The notes: a model not told the origin generated them from the sequence alone. A stretch of DNA of 64,000 nt from Heliorestis acidaminivorans (GCF_008933955.1 NZ_WBXO01000001.1:62001-126000), one strand, 5' to 3'; positions 45,665-54,751 are shown, counted from the stretch's first letter. Made by a program: numbers and translations.

Positions 45665-47605
45665 TCATCTCTTCTTTGACGCCTCAGCAATTTCCGTTAG
45701 ATAGAGCCAACGTTCCATCAGTTTTTCCAGTTTTTTTTCTAAACTTTCTTGCTTGGCTGTTAGCTCCTGTAAGAGCACATAATTACTGCCTGCTTCGTTT
45801 ATAGCTTCAGCATTTTTGGCGATTTCATCTTCTTTTTGAGCAATCAGCTCATCCATTTGCTCGTATTCCATTTGTTCTTTTAGTGTTAGCTTGACAGGTT
45901 TTTCTTTTTTGAGATAGGCTTGTTGAGAAGCACTTTTTTCTTGCTTTTTTTGCTCTTTTTGGACATCATGGCTTTCAATTTGCTCTTTACTTGCAACTCT
46001 TTCTTCTTCTTTTCGTCGCTCTTGGTACTCAGAATAGTTGCCAACAAAATAACGGATCATGCTAGGGCCTTCAAAAGAAAGAATTTTTTCAGCCATGCGA
46101 TCGAGAAAATAGCGATCATGTGATACAGCAATAACAGCGCCAGGAAAATCATCGAGATAATCTTCCAAGATTGTGAGCGTCTGAATGTCTAAATCGTTAG
46201 TGGGTTCGTCAAAAAGCAAGACGTTAGGAGCGCTCATGAGCACCCGTAGCAGATAGAGTCTTCTTTTTTCTCCGCCAGAAAGCTTGGCTATGGGAGTCCA
46301 TTGAAGGCCTGGGGCAAATAAAAACCTTTCTAACATTTTACTCGCGCTGATTACAGTTCCGTCTGCTGTCGGTAAATACTCTGCTTCTTCCTTGATATAT
46401 TCAATGACGCGCATAGAATCTCTCATATGACTGTTTTCCTGAGCAAAGTAACCGATCTTTACTGTCTCTCCGATGTCAATAGTTCCGCTGTCTTGTTGAA
46501 TTTTTCCCGCTAGCATATTAAGCAACGTCGATTTGCCTGTACCGTTAGGTCCAATAATACCGATGCGATCGTTTCTGCTAATGACATAGCTAAACTTATC
46601 GATAAGTTTACGGTCACCATAAGCTTTGGTAAGTTCGTTGATTTCGATAACTTTCTTACCTAAGCGGGTAGAACCTACGGAGATATCTATTTTATCATTA
46701 CTAATTTCACGCTTAGAATCTTGAAGAGCTTCAAAACGATCAATACGAGCTTTTTGCTTCGTCGTCCTTGCTTTAGCGCCACGGCGAATCCAGGCGAGCT
46801 CTTGACGATATATGTTTTGTCGCTTTTTCTCTGATGCTAGCTCTTGCTCTTCCCGCTGTACTTTAAGTTCCAAAAAAGTGCTATAGTTACCTGTATAGGT
46901 GTACAGCTTACCTTGATGTATTTCTACGATACGATTAACAACACGATCGAGAAAATATCGATCGTGGGTGATCATGACGAGAGCGCCTTTGCGTTTGTTC
47001 AAGTATTGTTCTAACCAGACTACTGTTTCGTTATCAATATGGTTAGTAGGTTCATCAAGAATGAGAAGATCAGCGGGACTGATCAAGGCACTAGCTAAAG
47101 CAACCCGTTTTCTTTGTCCTCCTGATAAAGTCATAACGGGGACATCGTACTGAGTTATGCCAAGTTTGCTCAGAATCGCTTTGGCGTCACTTTCTAATTG
47201 CCAAGCACCGAGTTCATCCATTTGGGCTTGAAGCTTTAATAGTTCAGCACCAACCGTTTCATCATAGGTGCTAGCTTGATTTGATTTTTCTAAGGTATGC
47301 TCATAGCTCCTTAAGAGCTTCATCAGGGGACTTTGGCCTTTAAAAACTTGTTCTAGCACCGTAACTTGCTCATCAAAGTGAGGATCTTGAGGCAAATATT
47401 CTATAGATACTCCGTTACCAATGATCAGCTTTCCTTGATCCGCTTGATCCAAGCGAGCCATGATTTTGAGAAAGGTAGACTTACCTGTCCCGTTAACGCC
47501 AATAATGCCTATTTTTTCGCCTTCATTAATACCGAGAGAGACTTTATCGAATAATACTTTTTCACCATAGGTCTTAGTAATCTCTTCCATCGATAGTATG
47601 TGCAT
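45665..47605 (-). CDS. ABC-F family ATPase (Uup-like)
   Basis: 646 aa, two ABC domains without membrane spans. Walker A motifs are GVNGTGKST and GPNGTGKST, and signatures are LSGGQRKRVALA and LSGGEKRRLYLL. Both Walker B motifs end in DEPTNH/DEPTND. The interdomain linker is Lys/Arg-rich, and a C-terminal coiled coil (about residues 560-640) is of the Uup type. ABC-F proteins act on ribosomes or other nucleic-acid complexes; some protect against antibiotics. The start ATG is at 47605 with an AAGGGA site. It is a single minus-strand gene. Confidence 0.9.
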   Translation of the reverse strand: MHILSMEEITKTYGEKVLFDKVSLGINEGEKIGIIGVNGTGKSTFLKIMARLDQADQGKLIIGNGVSIEYLPQDPHFDEQVTVLEQVFKGQSPLMKLLRSYEHTLEKSNQASTYDETVGAELLKLQAQMDELGAWQLESDAKAILSKLGITQYDVPVMTLSGGQRKRVALASALISPADLLILDEPTNHIDNETVVWLEQYLNKRKGALVMITHDRYFLDRVVNRIVEIHQGKLYTYTGNYSTFLELKVQREEQELASEKKRQNIYRQELAWIRRGAKARTTKQKARIDRFEALQDSKREISNDKIDISVGSTRLGKKVIEINELTKAYGDRKLIDKFSYVISRNDRIGIIGPNGTGKSTLLNMLAGKIQQDSGTIDIGETVKIGYFAQENSHMRDSMRVIEYIKEEAEYLPTADGTVISASKMLERFLFAPGLQWTPIAKLSGGEKRRLYLLRVLMSAPNVLLFDEPTNDLDIQTLTILEDYLDDFPGAVIAVSHDRYFLDRMAEKILSFEGPSMIRYFVGNYSEYQERRKEEERVASKEQIESHDVQKEQKKQEKSASQQAYLKKEKPVKLTLKEQMEYEQMDELIAQKEDEIAKNAEAINEAGSNYVLLQELTAKQESLEKKLEKLMERWLYLTEIAEASKKR

Positions 47606-47806
47606 TTTTTACTCAATCCCTTTTTTGCAGGCCATGATATCTATTTTAACTAGATCAAGATAAACATCATTCCATTAGTTTTACTTTTTCCAATTATAAC
47701 ATGAACTTTTTCATCTCGAAATGTATCTAAGCTTGTAAGAATAAACCGAGACTATTCTAAGGGGTACTCTTTTGCTGAATCTTTTACTAACAGAAAGGGT
47801 TCTTAA

Positions 47807-48253
47807 GTGGTGACGAACCAATCCAACGAATTTAAGTGGACATTTTCTATGTGGACCAATATCTTATGGGTTGCTCTAGGAGGTGCTTTAGGCACCTTAC
47901 TGCGCTATGGGATTAATCTATGGGCTCTTCCTACAGGTTACCCCATTGGCACAGTGCTGGAAAATATCATAGGAAGTTTTCTGCTGGCTTTTTTAGCGGC
48001 TCTTTTTATCTTTTACAGTCACCATGAATGGTTTCGCTTAAGTGCTGGCGTAGGCTTTTGCGGTAGTTTGACAACCATGTCCACTTTCTCTGCTGATACT
48101 TTTTTGTTAATTGCGCGAGATGAAGCTTTACTAGCCTTGCTTTATGGTGGCACAACTTTTATCGGTGCATTGTTCAGTGCTTTTCTAGGCCTTTATCTAG
48201 GGCGGTATTTAATAGATTGGTTAAAAGTTAAGGGACTGAATGAAAGAGAGTAA
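47807..48253 (+). CDS. crcB: Fluoride channel subunit CrcB/Fluc (first copy)
   Basis: 148 aa with four membrane spans. LGGALGTLLRYG (near residue 24), the NIIGSFLLAFLAAL pore segment with its conserved Asn, and the FCGSLTTMSTFSAD motif identify the family. It is longer at the N-terminus than usual by about 15 polar residues. The start is GTG 47807 behind AAAGGG. The second copy follows within 66 bases; in many Firmicutes such pairs form a two-gene channel. No fluoride riboswitch was found upstream. Confidence 0.92.
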   Translation: MVTNQSNEFKWTFSMWTNILWVALGGALGTLLRYGINLWALPTGYPIGTVLENIIGSFLLAFLAALFIFYSHHEWFRLSAGVGFCGSLTTMSTFSADTFLLIARDEALLALLYGGTTFIGALFSAFLGLYLGRYLIDWLKVKGLNERE

Positions 48254-48318
48254 ATCAATGAACATAATGGTTTGGTTAATGGTGAAATTGAAAAATTAAT
48301 CAAAAAGGATACTAAGCC

Positions 48319-48696
48319 ATGAAGCTACTATTATTAAGCTTAGGAGGCGCAATAGGTGCCGCTTCTAGGTATACTTTAGGCCTTTATCTATTACAATTTC
48401 AAGAAGAAGCAAAGCTTCCTTTGCCTATGCTTATAGTTAATTTACTTGGCTCGGCAGGCCTTGCTTTTTTTCTAGCTCTTTATTACCAAGACTATCCCTT
48501 AACGCTTTATGATGATAGCCTATATCTTGCTGTTGTAGTCGGTTTTTTTGGCGCTTTTACAACTTATTCGACTTTTTCTGTAGAAGCGCTCTCTTTGCTA
48601 GAAAAGAAAGAATATAAGCTATTTCTTCAATATGTAGGTCTTTCTCTCCTAGGATCTATCTTACTTTTTACTGTTATCTTTTCATGGGCTGTATAA
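48319..48696 (+). CDS. crcB: Fluoride channel subunit CrcB/Fluc (second copy)
   Basis: 125 aa, four spans, with SLGGAIGAASRYTLG at the N-terminus, the LIVNLLGSAGLAF pore segment and the FFGAFTTYSTFSVE motif. ATG 48319 is preceded by AAAAAGGATA. It is clearly divergent from the first copy, consistent with a heterodimeric arrangement rather than a fresh duplication. Fluc channels export F- as dual-topology dimers. Confidence 0.92.
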   Translation: MKLLLLSLGGAIGAASRYTLGLYLLQFQEEAKLPLPMLIVNLLGSAGLAFFLALYYQDYPLTLYDDSLYLAVVVGFFGAFTTYSTFSVEALSLLEKKEYKLFLQYVGLSLLGSILLFTVIFSWAV

Positions 48697-48750
48697 CCAC
48701 ATGGGTAAAAGTATGGTCGAAACAGATCATAAAAAAGGAGTGTGCTCTCT

Positions 48751-49251
48751 ATGACTGAACAAAAAAGTAAGCAAGAAGAAGCTACATCATTCTCACTAGA
48801 AACGCTTCGGCAAGCTTTTGAAGATCGGGCTACTTGGTTTTATCTCTTACTGAAAGAAGCAGAAGGTAGAGGTTACGATGCTGAAGCAATAGCTCAAAGC
48901 GCTATCTACAAGTATGGTGTTGATAAAGGCAAAAAGATGACTTCTACTGATGACTTAAATGAATTCTTAGTTCAATTTGCTAATCCTGTGACAAGAGAAG
49001 TCTTTGCCATGTCTGTAGCGGAGATGAGTGATGACCATCTAGTTATTGAGTTTCACCACTGCCCTTTAGTGAAAGCCTGGCAAGATCGTCATGGTGCTAC
49101 AACTGAAGAGACAGATAAATTTTGTCTGTGGGCTGTGCAAGGTGACTATGGTCTTATGTCCGCCTTTCCTAACATAGAGTTCACACCAGAAAAGCGCATT
49201 GGTGCAGGTGATAGCTATTGCAAGATGGTATTTCGGAAAAAAGATAAGTAG
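48751..49251 (+). CDS. ATC-hydrolase-family protein (L-2-amino-thiazoline-4-carboxylate hydrolase-like)
   Basis: 166 aa. The pattern HLVIEFHHCPLVKAW (near residue 92) followed by spaced Glu/Cys and a GDYGLMSAFPNIEF segment resembles the family named after L-2-amino-delta2-thiazoline-4-carboxylate hydrolase. Most members are uncharacterised, so the enzymatic label is only a family name. ATG 48751 has AAAAAAGGAGTG upstream; an in-frame GTG at 48742 is part of that region. It lies between crcB and the modABC leader. Confidence 0.65.
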   Translation: MTEQKSKQEEATSFSLETLRQAFEDRATWFYLLLKEAEGRGYDAEAIAQSAIYKYGVDKGKKMTSTDDLNEFLVQFANPVTREVFAMSVAEMSDDHLVIEFHHCPLVKAWQDRHGATTEETDKFCLWAVQGDYGLMSAFPNIEFTPEKRIGAGDSYCKMVFRKKDK

Positions 49252-49341
49252 AAAAAGGATATGTCAATAAAAATATAATGCTGTAGATTAGATTCCGATT
49301 ATGTTAATGATGAGGATAGAGTCAAAAAGGAAGATAAAGTA

Positions 49342-49370
49342 TTGCAGAAAAAACTGAAAGATACTATAAT
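49342..49370 (+). promoter_or_regulatory. Promoter of modABC
   Basis: TTGCAG (49342-49347) and a perfect TATAAT (49365-49370) are spaced by 17 bases. Transcription should begin near 49377, giving a leader of about 115 bases that includes the hairpins described next. Confidence 0.65.
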
Positions 49371-49393
49371 TGTAAGCAAGATTAAAAAATCAA

Positions 49394-49468
49394 GCAGTCA
49401 GAGAAGACTGCCGACCAAAGACGGTTACACAAAGGTAAGGTACTTTTGTGTGACCGTCTTGTTTTTTA
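49394..49468 (+). promoter_or_regulatory. modABC leader: two hairpins ending in an attenuator-like terminator
   Basis: The first hairpin is GCAGTC-AGAGAA-GACTGC (49394-49411). The second has 20-base arms at 49418-49437 and 49441-49460, paired throughout with two G-U pairs and a 3-base loop, then GTTTTTT. It lies downstream of a good promoter and about 20 bases before the modA ribosome site, so it should stop or gate modABC transcription. It does not match a molybdenum-cofactor riboswitch that I can recognise. Termination of the upstream gene is the simpler alternative. Confidence 0.65.
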
Positions 49469-49490
49469 AAGAAAAAAAGGAGTGGTTTCT

Positions 49491-50300
49491 ATGAAGAAGC
49501 ATGCTTTATCCCTAGCTTTACTAATCCTGGCAACTATCGTTATTACAGGTTGTACAGCCTCTACGGTAATTATGAACCCTGTCCAAGAAAGCTGGGCTAG
49601 TTCACAAAAAGAAGAAAAGCTTTATATTGCCGCCGCTGCAGACTTAACTAAAGCCTTTCAAGAATTGGCAGTACAATTCAAAGCTGATACAGGCATAGCT
49701 ACAGAAATCTCTTTTGGTTCTACGGGCACTTTCGCTATGCAAATTGAAAATGGAGCCAATTACGATGTTTTTGCCGCGGCAAATATAGCTTTTGTAGATC
49801 GCTTAAGAGAAAAAGGCTTAACAATTAAGGATACACAAAAATTATATGCTCAGGGGCGCATTGGTTTAGCTACGTTGAAAAAAGAGGGGCTTGAAATAAA
49901 AAGCTTAGATGAACTTATCAATAATGACAAAATCGGTAGAATTGCTATAGCAGATCCTTCCCATGCTCCTTATGGTACAGCGGCAAAAGAAGCTTTAGAA
50001 CATAGCGGCCTTTGGGAAGCTTTGAAAGGTAAGCTTGTCTACGGTAAAAACATTCAAGACACATTAGTTCTTCTAGAAACAGGAAATGTCGATGCCGCCA
50101 TTATTGCTCTTTCTATCTATAATCCTGAAAAAGTTAATTTTCTTTTAATTGATGATAATTGGCATAAACCATTGAATCAAGCAATGACAGTAGTGCAATC
50201 AACAAAGCAAGAAGAAGCAGCTCGCTTATTCGTGGACTATGTAATGAGCGACAAGGGTCAAGTAATTATGAAAAAGTACGGCTTTGTTCTTCCTGAATAA
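49491..50300 (+). CDS. modA: Molybdate ABC transporter substrate-binding lipoprotein, ModA
   Basis: Binds molybdate or tungstate outside the membrane. A lipoprotein signal ending ATIVITGC (Cys near residue 22) precedes the mature protein. Family segments are AAADLTKAF, EISFGSTGTFAMQIENGA (split; near residues 74-91), DPSHAPYGTAAKEAL and the C-terminal GQVIMKKYGF. ATG 49491 has AAAAAGGAGTGG upstream. It is 269 aa and heads the modABC genes. It could equally be a tungstate (Tup/Wtp-like) protein; the sequence does not settle this. Confidence 0.93.
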   Translation: MKKHALSLALLILATIVITGCTASTVIMNPVQESWASSQKEEKLYIAAAADLTKAFQELAVQFKADTGIATEISFGSTGTFAMQIENGANYDVFAAANIAFVDRLREKGLTIKDTQKLYAQGRIGLATLKKEGLEIKSLDELINNDKIGRIAIADPSHAPYGTAAKEALEHSGLWEALKGKLVYGKNIQDTLVLLETGNVDAAIIALSIYNPEKVNFLLIDDNWHKPLNQAMTVVQSTKQEEAARLFVDYVMSDKGQVIMKKYGFVLPE

Positions 50301-50416
50301 AAAAAAGTCGCTAACTAAAGGAAATGAAAAATATATTCATAGCTAAATAAAAAGGCAATGAAAAAAGTAGAGAATTAGAGGTATGAGAAAAGCATGAAAG
50401 AGGAGGGGAAGTAGCA

Positions 50417-51091
50417 ATGGACAATATGGACTTATTTCCCCTGATGCTATCTTTTCAAGTTGCTTTTATCGCTTCTATTATAGGACTTATTATTGGCTTG
50501 CCTATAGCATGGTTACTTGGAAAATCTAAAGGACGCTGGGTAGAAGTTGTGGACTCCTTACTTACCTTGCCCATGATCTTGCCTCCTACTGTACTCGGTT
50601 ATTATCTTCTTGTCTTGTTAGGGCGCAACAGTGTCATAGGTCAATTTTTTGAATCCTTAGGCTTACCACTTATCTTTACTATACGAGGCGTTATTATAGC
50701 GGCTACCGTTGTTTCAATTCCTTACTTTATCAAAACTGCTCGTACAGCTATAGAAGGTGTATCTAAAGACTTACTTGATGTAGCTAGAGTTTTAGGCCGT
50801 AATGAAGTGGAAATATTTTTCCATGTTATCTTGCCTAACGCCTGGCGAGGAATAACTGCTGGTATTGTTCTAATGTTTGCTCGAGCCTTAGGCGACTTTG
50901 GTACGACCTTAATGGTAGCAGGTAGTATTCCTGGCGTAACTATGACTATGCCCATAGCGATTTATAATGCTATGTTAGCAGGGGAGCAAGGAAAAGCTAA
51001 TACACTTGTCTTAATAATGACCATTACAGCCTTCATAGTGCTTATTGCGATCAATCTTTTGAATCGAAAAGTCTGGAGTGATCAGCGATGA
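50417..51091 (+). CDS. modB: Molybdate ABC transporter permease, ModB
   Basis: 224 aa with five or six spans. The ABC-permease EAA loop reads ARVLGRNEVEIFFHVILPNAWRGI (in two parts, near residues 122-145), and FARALGDFGTTLMVAGSIPG is the ModB signature. ATG 50417 has GAGGAGGGGAAG upstream. The 116 bases from modA to modB contain no hairpin. Its stop overlaps modC by four bases. Confidence 0.95.
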   Translation: MDNMDLFPLMLSFQVAFIASIIGLIIGLPIAWLLGKSKGRWVEVVDSLLTLPMILPPTVLGYYLLVLLGRNSVIGQFFESLGLPLIFTIRGVIIAATVVSIPYFIKTARTAIEGVSKDLLDVARVLGRNEVEIFFHVILPNAWRGITAGIVLMFARALGDFGTTLMVAGSIPGVTMTMPIAIYNAMLAGEQGKANTLVLIMTITAFIVLIAINLLNRKVWSDQR

Positions 51092-52218
51092 TCAAAGCCC
51101 AAATCACAAAAAAATTACCTTCTTTTGACTTAGAATTGCAATTTGAGATTCCACAAGGAGCAGTGTTAGGCCTTTTTGGTCCTTCCGGTTGTGGCAAAAG
51201 TATAACCTTGCGTTGTCTCGCTGGATTATTAGAGCCTGATCAAGGTTTCATCAAAGTAGGTGAACAAACATTTTTTGATAATAAGCAAAAAATATTTGTT
51301 CCTGCTAGAAAACGTAAGATCGGTTTTTTGTTTCAAAACTATGCTCTTTTTCCTCATCTAACAGTAGAAAAGAATATCACTTTTGGACTGAAAGACTTGC
51401 CGAAAGAAGAGCAAAAAAAGAAAGCCCATTCCATATTAACGAAAATGCGCTTAGTAGGTTTTGAAAATCGTTATCCTTTTCAATTGTCAGGAGGACAACA
51501 GCAACGGGTTGCCCTTGCGAGAACCCTAGTAACTGATCCAAGTCTATTGCTATTAGATGAACCTTTCTCAGCACTAGATAGTCAAGTAAAAAGCAAGCTA
51601 GAAAAAGAAGTAATAGAGCTAAAAAATGCTTACTCCGGCACTATGATTCTAGTATCTCATAGCTTAGAGGAAGCTTATCGCCTCTGTAGTCACATTGCCG
51701 TAATGGAAAATGGTCGAATATTACAATTTGGCAGTCGTGATGAGATCGTACATCAACCAGTCAATCGGACAGTAGCTCGCTTTGTAGGAACAAAGAATAT
51801 TTTTGATGGCTCAATTATAGCACGTAACCAAGATTATGCTACTTTGCGCTTAAGGAGCTATCCTATTGACTTAAAAGTCCCCAATCCTAACTTTGATAAC
51901 ACTAAAGTATCAGCAGGTATTCGGCCTTCTAAGATTAGATTATTCAATGCTAATGATGGTGAACTTAAGCAAAGAGAAAACACGCTACAAGCTAAGATAG
52001 TTCAAAATATTATTGAACCTGATGGCCAGAAGCTTTTTCTAAAATTAGATATCCCCTTTGTAGAAGCACCAACTGCTTCAACACAAGCTATACAAGAGTA
52101 CGACTTGCAAGTTCAGGTCGCAAAAAGTGAAAACCTTGATGACAGTAAAATCTATCATCAAGGCGAATCCTGCTATATACAAATGCCTGTTCAAGCTTTT
52201 GCCTTATGGCCTACTTAA
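51088..52218 (+). CDS. modC: Molybdate ABC transporter ATP-binding protein, ModC
   Basis: 376 aa. Walker A is FGPSGCGKS, the signature LSGGQQQRVALARTL, and Walker B LLLDEPFSALD; the H-loop is LVSHSLEEAY. After residue 235 a regulatory TOBE-type domain of about 130 residues follows, as usual in ModC. ATG 51088 overlaps the modB stop. It converges on cbiO with 18 bases between the stops and no terminator that I can see. Confidence 0.94.
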   Translation: MIKAQITKKLPSFDLELQFEIPQGAVLGLFGPSGCGKSITLRCLAGLLEPDQGFIKVGEQTFFDNKQKIFVPARKRKIGFLFQNYALFPHLTVEKNITFGLKDLPKEEQKKKAHSILTKMRLVGFENRYPFQLSGGQQQRVALARTLVTDPSLLLLDEPFSALDSQVKSKLEKEVIELKNAYSGTMILVSHSLEEAYRLCSHIAVMENGRILQFGSRDEIVHQPVNRTVARFVGTKNIFDGSIIARNQDYATLRLRSYPIDLKVPNPNFDNTKVSAGIRPSKIRLFNANDGELKQRENTLQAKIVQNIIEPDGQKLFLKLDIPFVEAPTASTQAIQEYDLQVQVAKSENLDDSKIYHQGESCYIQMPVQAFALWPT

Positions 52219-52236
52219 GTAATTGAGATCTAGACT

Positions 52237-53088
52237 TCAACGAGAAATAATGCGTCTATTATAAGATAGATAAGGCAATAGAGCAGAAGCAACTTCTTCT
52301 GCTTTTGAGGAATAGGGAAGATCGACACCTTGCTTACGCAACAGCGCTACAAGTTCAAGCAGTGCTGGTGGCTCTAAGTCTGCTTCTAATAACAATGGAA
52401 TATTTAGCAAGGTCTCTTCAGGCTTACCTTGGCCAATGAAGCGACCTTTTTTTATAATATATACCTTGTGAGCTAACTCAGGTAACATAGATAAATCATG
52501 AGAAGTAAGCAAAATAGCCGTGCCATACTTTTGATTGATCTTACGCAACATCTCAATAAGAGCACTTTTGCTTTTTATATCAAGTCTAGAAAAAGGCTCA
52601 TCAAGAATAAGCAGTTGCGGATTCATAACGATGGCACCAGCTAAAGCTACTTTTTGCTGTTCACCACCGCTTAAGTAATGGGGAAGTTTTTCATGTAGAT
52701 GACCGATAGAGAGATCTGCCATGACACTTTCCACTCGTTCAACTATTTTCTCTTCGGGCCACTTAGCATTATAAAGAGCAAAAGCAATATCATCCCATAC
52801 AGTGGGGCCGAGCAACTGCTCCTCTGGAGATTGCAAAACCATACCAAGCAAGTGGCGAATTTTCTTAATCTCTTTGCGTGGATTAACTCCAAAAACTTTT
52901 ACTGATCCAGTATGGGGAGTCAACTGACCTATAAGATGGTTCAATAATGTACTTTTGCCGGAGCCATTACTCCCTAAAAGAGCCACAACTTCACCTGGCG
53001 CAATATTAAAGTCCAGACCGCCAAACTCAATAGTTGTGTGATCGGGGTAACGATGAACAAGCGATTCAATCTCTACGATTGTTTTCAT
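52237..53088 (-). CDS. cbiO: Energy-coupling-factor ATPase of a cobalt/nickel transporter, CbiO
   Basis: 283 aa. Walker A GSNGSGKST, Q-loop VLQSPEEQLLGPTVWDDIAF (typical of ECF ATPases), signature LSGGEQQKVALA and Walker B LLILDEPFSRLD. The product powers uptake through CbiQ and CbiM. ATG (complement of 53086-53088) overlaps the cbiQ stop by four bases, so the two are coupled. A single ATPase gene is expected for Co/Ni ECF systems. Confidence 0.92.
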   Translation of the reverse strand: MKTIVEIESLVHRYPDHTTIEFGGLDFNIAPGEVVALLGSNGSGKSTLLNHLIGQLTPHTGSVKVFGVNPRKEIKKIRHLLGMVLQSPEEQLLGPTVWDDIAFALYNAKWPEEKIVERVESVMADLSIGHLHEKLPHYLSGGEQQKVALAGAIVMNPQLLILDEPFSRLDIKSKSALIEMLRKINQKYGTAILLTSHDLSMLPELAHKVYIIKKGRFIGQGKPEETLLNIPLLLEADLEPPALLELVALLRKQGVDLPYSSKAEEVASALLPYLSYNRRIISR

Positions 53089-53789
53089 GGTAACACCGCC
53101 ATGACTAAATAAATTAACGATGTAATATAAAGGGGAATGTCAATTCCTTGAAAAGATTTTTCTCTTTTACTATTAATACCGCCTTCATAGCCTCGAGCAA
53201 TCATCATCCAATAATTTTTTTCGTTTAGATCGATGGCTTTAACAAAAGCTAAACCAAGAAAAGATCCCATATTAGTAAGCTTCCGTTGTAAGGAATAACC
53301 TTCCATAGCACCGCGTAAGCGTAAGGCACTTAGTGTTTCTAGAATTTTAGATAACAAAAGAAAAAAGGCTCGATAAGTAAGAAGAAATATATCAATTAGT
53401 ACAGAAGGAGCAATCTTGCTAACTGTTGCAAAGATTTTTATGTAAGGCGTTGTTGTAATCAGCGTTAGTAATAGAATTACTGCAGTAACTGCTCGTAAGA
53501 CAATTACTAGAAGCTCTTCACCAGCAAAACCAAGAAAAAAAGCACCATAAATTGTACTAAAAAAGAGGGGATATATATAGATGTAAAACTGCTTCAAAAT
53601 TGAAAAATTAACTACAAAATGCAGAAATAATAACAGAGGTAAGGCTAAGCAAGCAAGTAGATAAACATTATGAGCTAGCAATACAGCTATAAGTAAAATT
53701 AAGAGGCACCACAACTTGCAAGAAACACTCACTTTATGAAGATAACTTTTTCCTGAAACGGCCAGGAAATCTACAGATGGTAAATTCAT
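53085..53789 (-). CDS. cbiQ: ECF transporter transmembrane T-component, CbiQ
   Basis: 234 aa with five spans. The two coupling motifs are near ALRLRGAMEGYS (near residue 158) and MIARGYEGG (near residue 195), the latter matching the Ala-Arg-Gly pattern that docks the ATPase. The start ATG is at 53789. It lies 60 bases downstream of cbiM and overlaps cbiO. Confidence 0.9.
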   Translation of the reverse strand: MNLPSVDFLAVSGKSYLHKVSVSCKLWCLLILLIAVLLAHNVYLLACLALPLLLFLHFVVNFSILKQFYIYIYPLFFSTIYGAFFLGFAGEELLVIVLRAVTAVILLLTLITTTPYIKIFATVSKIAPSVLIDIFLLTYRAFFLLLSKILETLSALRLRGAMEGYSLQRKLTNMGSFLGLAFVKAIDLNEKNYWMMIARGYEGGINSKREKSFQGIDIPLYITSLIYLVMAVLP

Positions 53790-53849
53790 TTACTCACGGC
53801 CTCTTCACTTAAAGTCTATAACATCTCTGTTCTGCTGGCGATCTCTAGC

Positions 53850-54626
53850 TTATTTATGGATTTCTTCATCTTTACGGTCTTTATATCCTTGAATCACTTC
53901 AAAAGTTCTTTTCCCATTGTTTGTATCAATAGAATTATAACCATCTAAAGTCAAACCTAAATGAGCAACTAGCTCTGGCTTTAACTTGGCTAAATATTTT
54001 GCAATCACAGTGGAAACAATTGACTCTAGTATTGCACCAACGAGAGCAATAGGCAATATGATCTGAAGAGACCAAAGCATGACACCACTGGCCAGTTCAT
54101 GTCCTTTTTCTAAGTAATCGCCAAGTATTAGTGGTTCTGTAGTTAAAGCTGCCAAAAAGACCACAAAAAGCATGAAAAAGGTTGTAAAGATCAAAGAAAT
54201 TAGAACGGTAGAGAAAAGGGCTATAAAGGGCTGTAACATTTTACGTAAGGCAGTAAATAAATAATAAGCTAAGAAAGCTTCAAATCCTAGAATAAGTGTA
54301 TTAAGTCCAACAACAGTAATACCACCATGTCCGATAAGGCTTAAAAAGCTATTAACGACAAAAATAGATATAAAAGCATACCAGGGACCAATGAGTAAAC
54401 TAACTAAGACAGCTAGATTCATGTGGTAATGAATAAAGCCCAAAGGAATAGACATAGCAATAATCATCAAAGCGGAGAATAGAGCTATCAGAGAAACTTT
54501 CTTAGCAAAGTGTTCTTCTTCTTTTAACTTTTTTAGGGCTGGAACTAATATAGTAGCTGTAATTATAAGACCAAGTACAGCGAACCAAAGGGGTAAGATG
54601 CCATCGGGAAAATGAAGATGAGTCAT
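53850..54626 (-). CDS. cbiM: ECF transporter metal-binding S-component, CbiM
   Basis: 258 aa, membrane protein with about seven spans. HFPDGILPLW at the N-terminus and IGHGGITVVGLNTL (near residue 98) are CbiM/NikM features. In NikM-type proteins the extreme N-terminal His completes a square-planar metal site. Here the N-terminus is Met-Thr-His, placing His at position 3 as in an ATCUN motif. About 45 soluble residues follow the last span. There is no cbiN gene nearby. The start ATG has AGGAGGATT upstream. Cobalt is likely given the B12 genes, but nickel cannot be excluded. Confidence 0.88.
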   Translation of the reverse strand: MTHLHFPDGILPLWFAVLGLIITATILVPALKKLKEEEHFAKKVSLIALFSALMIIAMSIPLGFIHYHMNLAVLVSLLIGPWYAFISIFVVNSFLSLIGHGGITVVGLNTLILGFEAFLAYYLFTALRKMLQPFIALFSTVLISLIFTTFFMLFVVFLAALTTEPLILGDYLEKGHELASGVMLWSLQIILPIALVGAILESIVSTVIAKYLAKLKPELVAHLGLTLDGYNSIDTNNGKRTFEVIQGYKDRKDEEIHK

Positions 54627-54662
54627 GATTGAATCCTCCTAAAATCATCTGTCCCATTGATA

Positions 54663-54692
54663 AATATTATCACAATATTAAAGGAAAAGTAA
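54663..54692 (-). promoter_or_regulatory. Candidate promoter and inverted repeat upstream of cbiM
   Basis: On the minus strand TTACTT (54687-54692) and TAATAT (54664-54669) are spaced by 17 bases. The -10 overlaps the inverted repeat AATATT-ATCAC-AATATT (54663-54679), a position where a metal-responsive repressor could bind. Confidence 0.35.
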
Positions 54693-54751
54693 GGTATTTT
54701 TAAATATAGTTGCAACCTATAAAAAGTATGTAATAGTTGTCTAAAAGCAAT

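Noticed and set aside
47640-47806. Possible fluoride riboswitch ahead of crcB
   Set aside because: I looked for the crcB motif core and found neither its conserved loops nor a terminator hairpin in this stretch.
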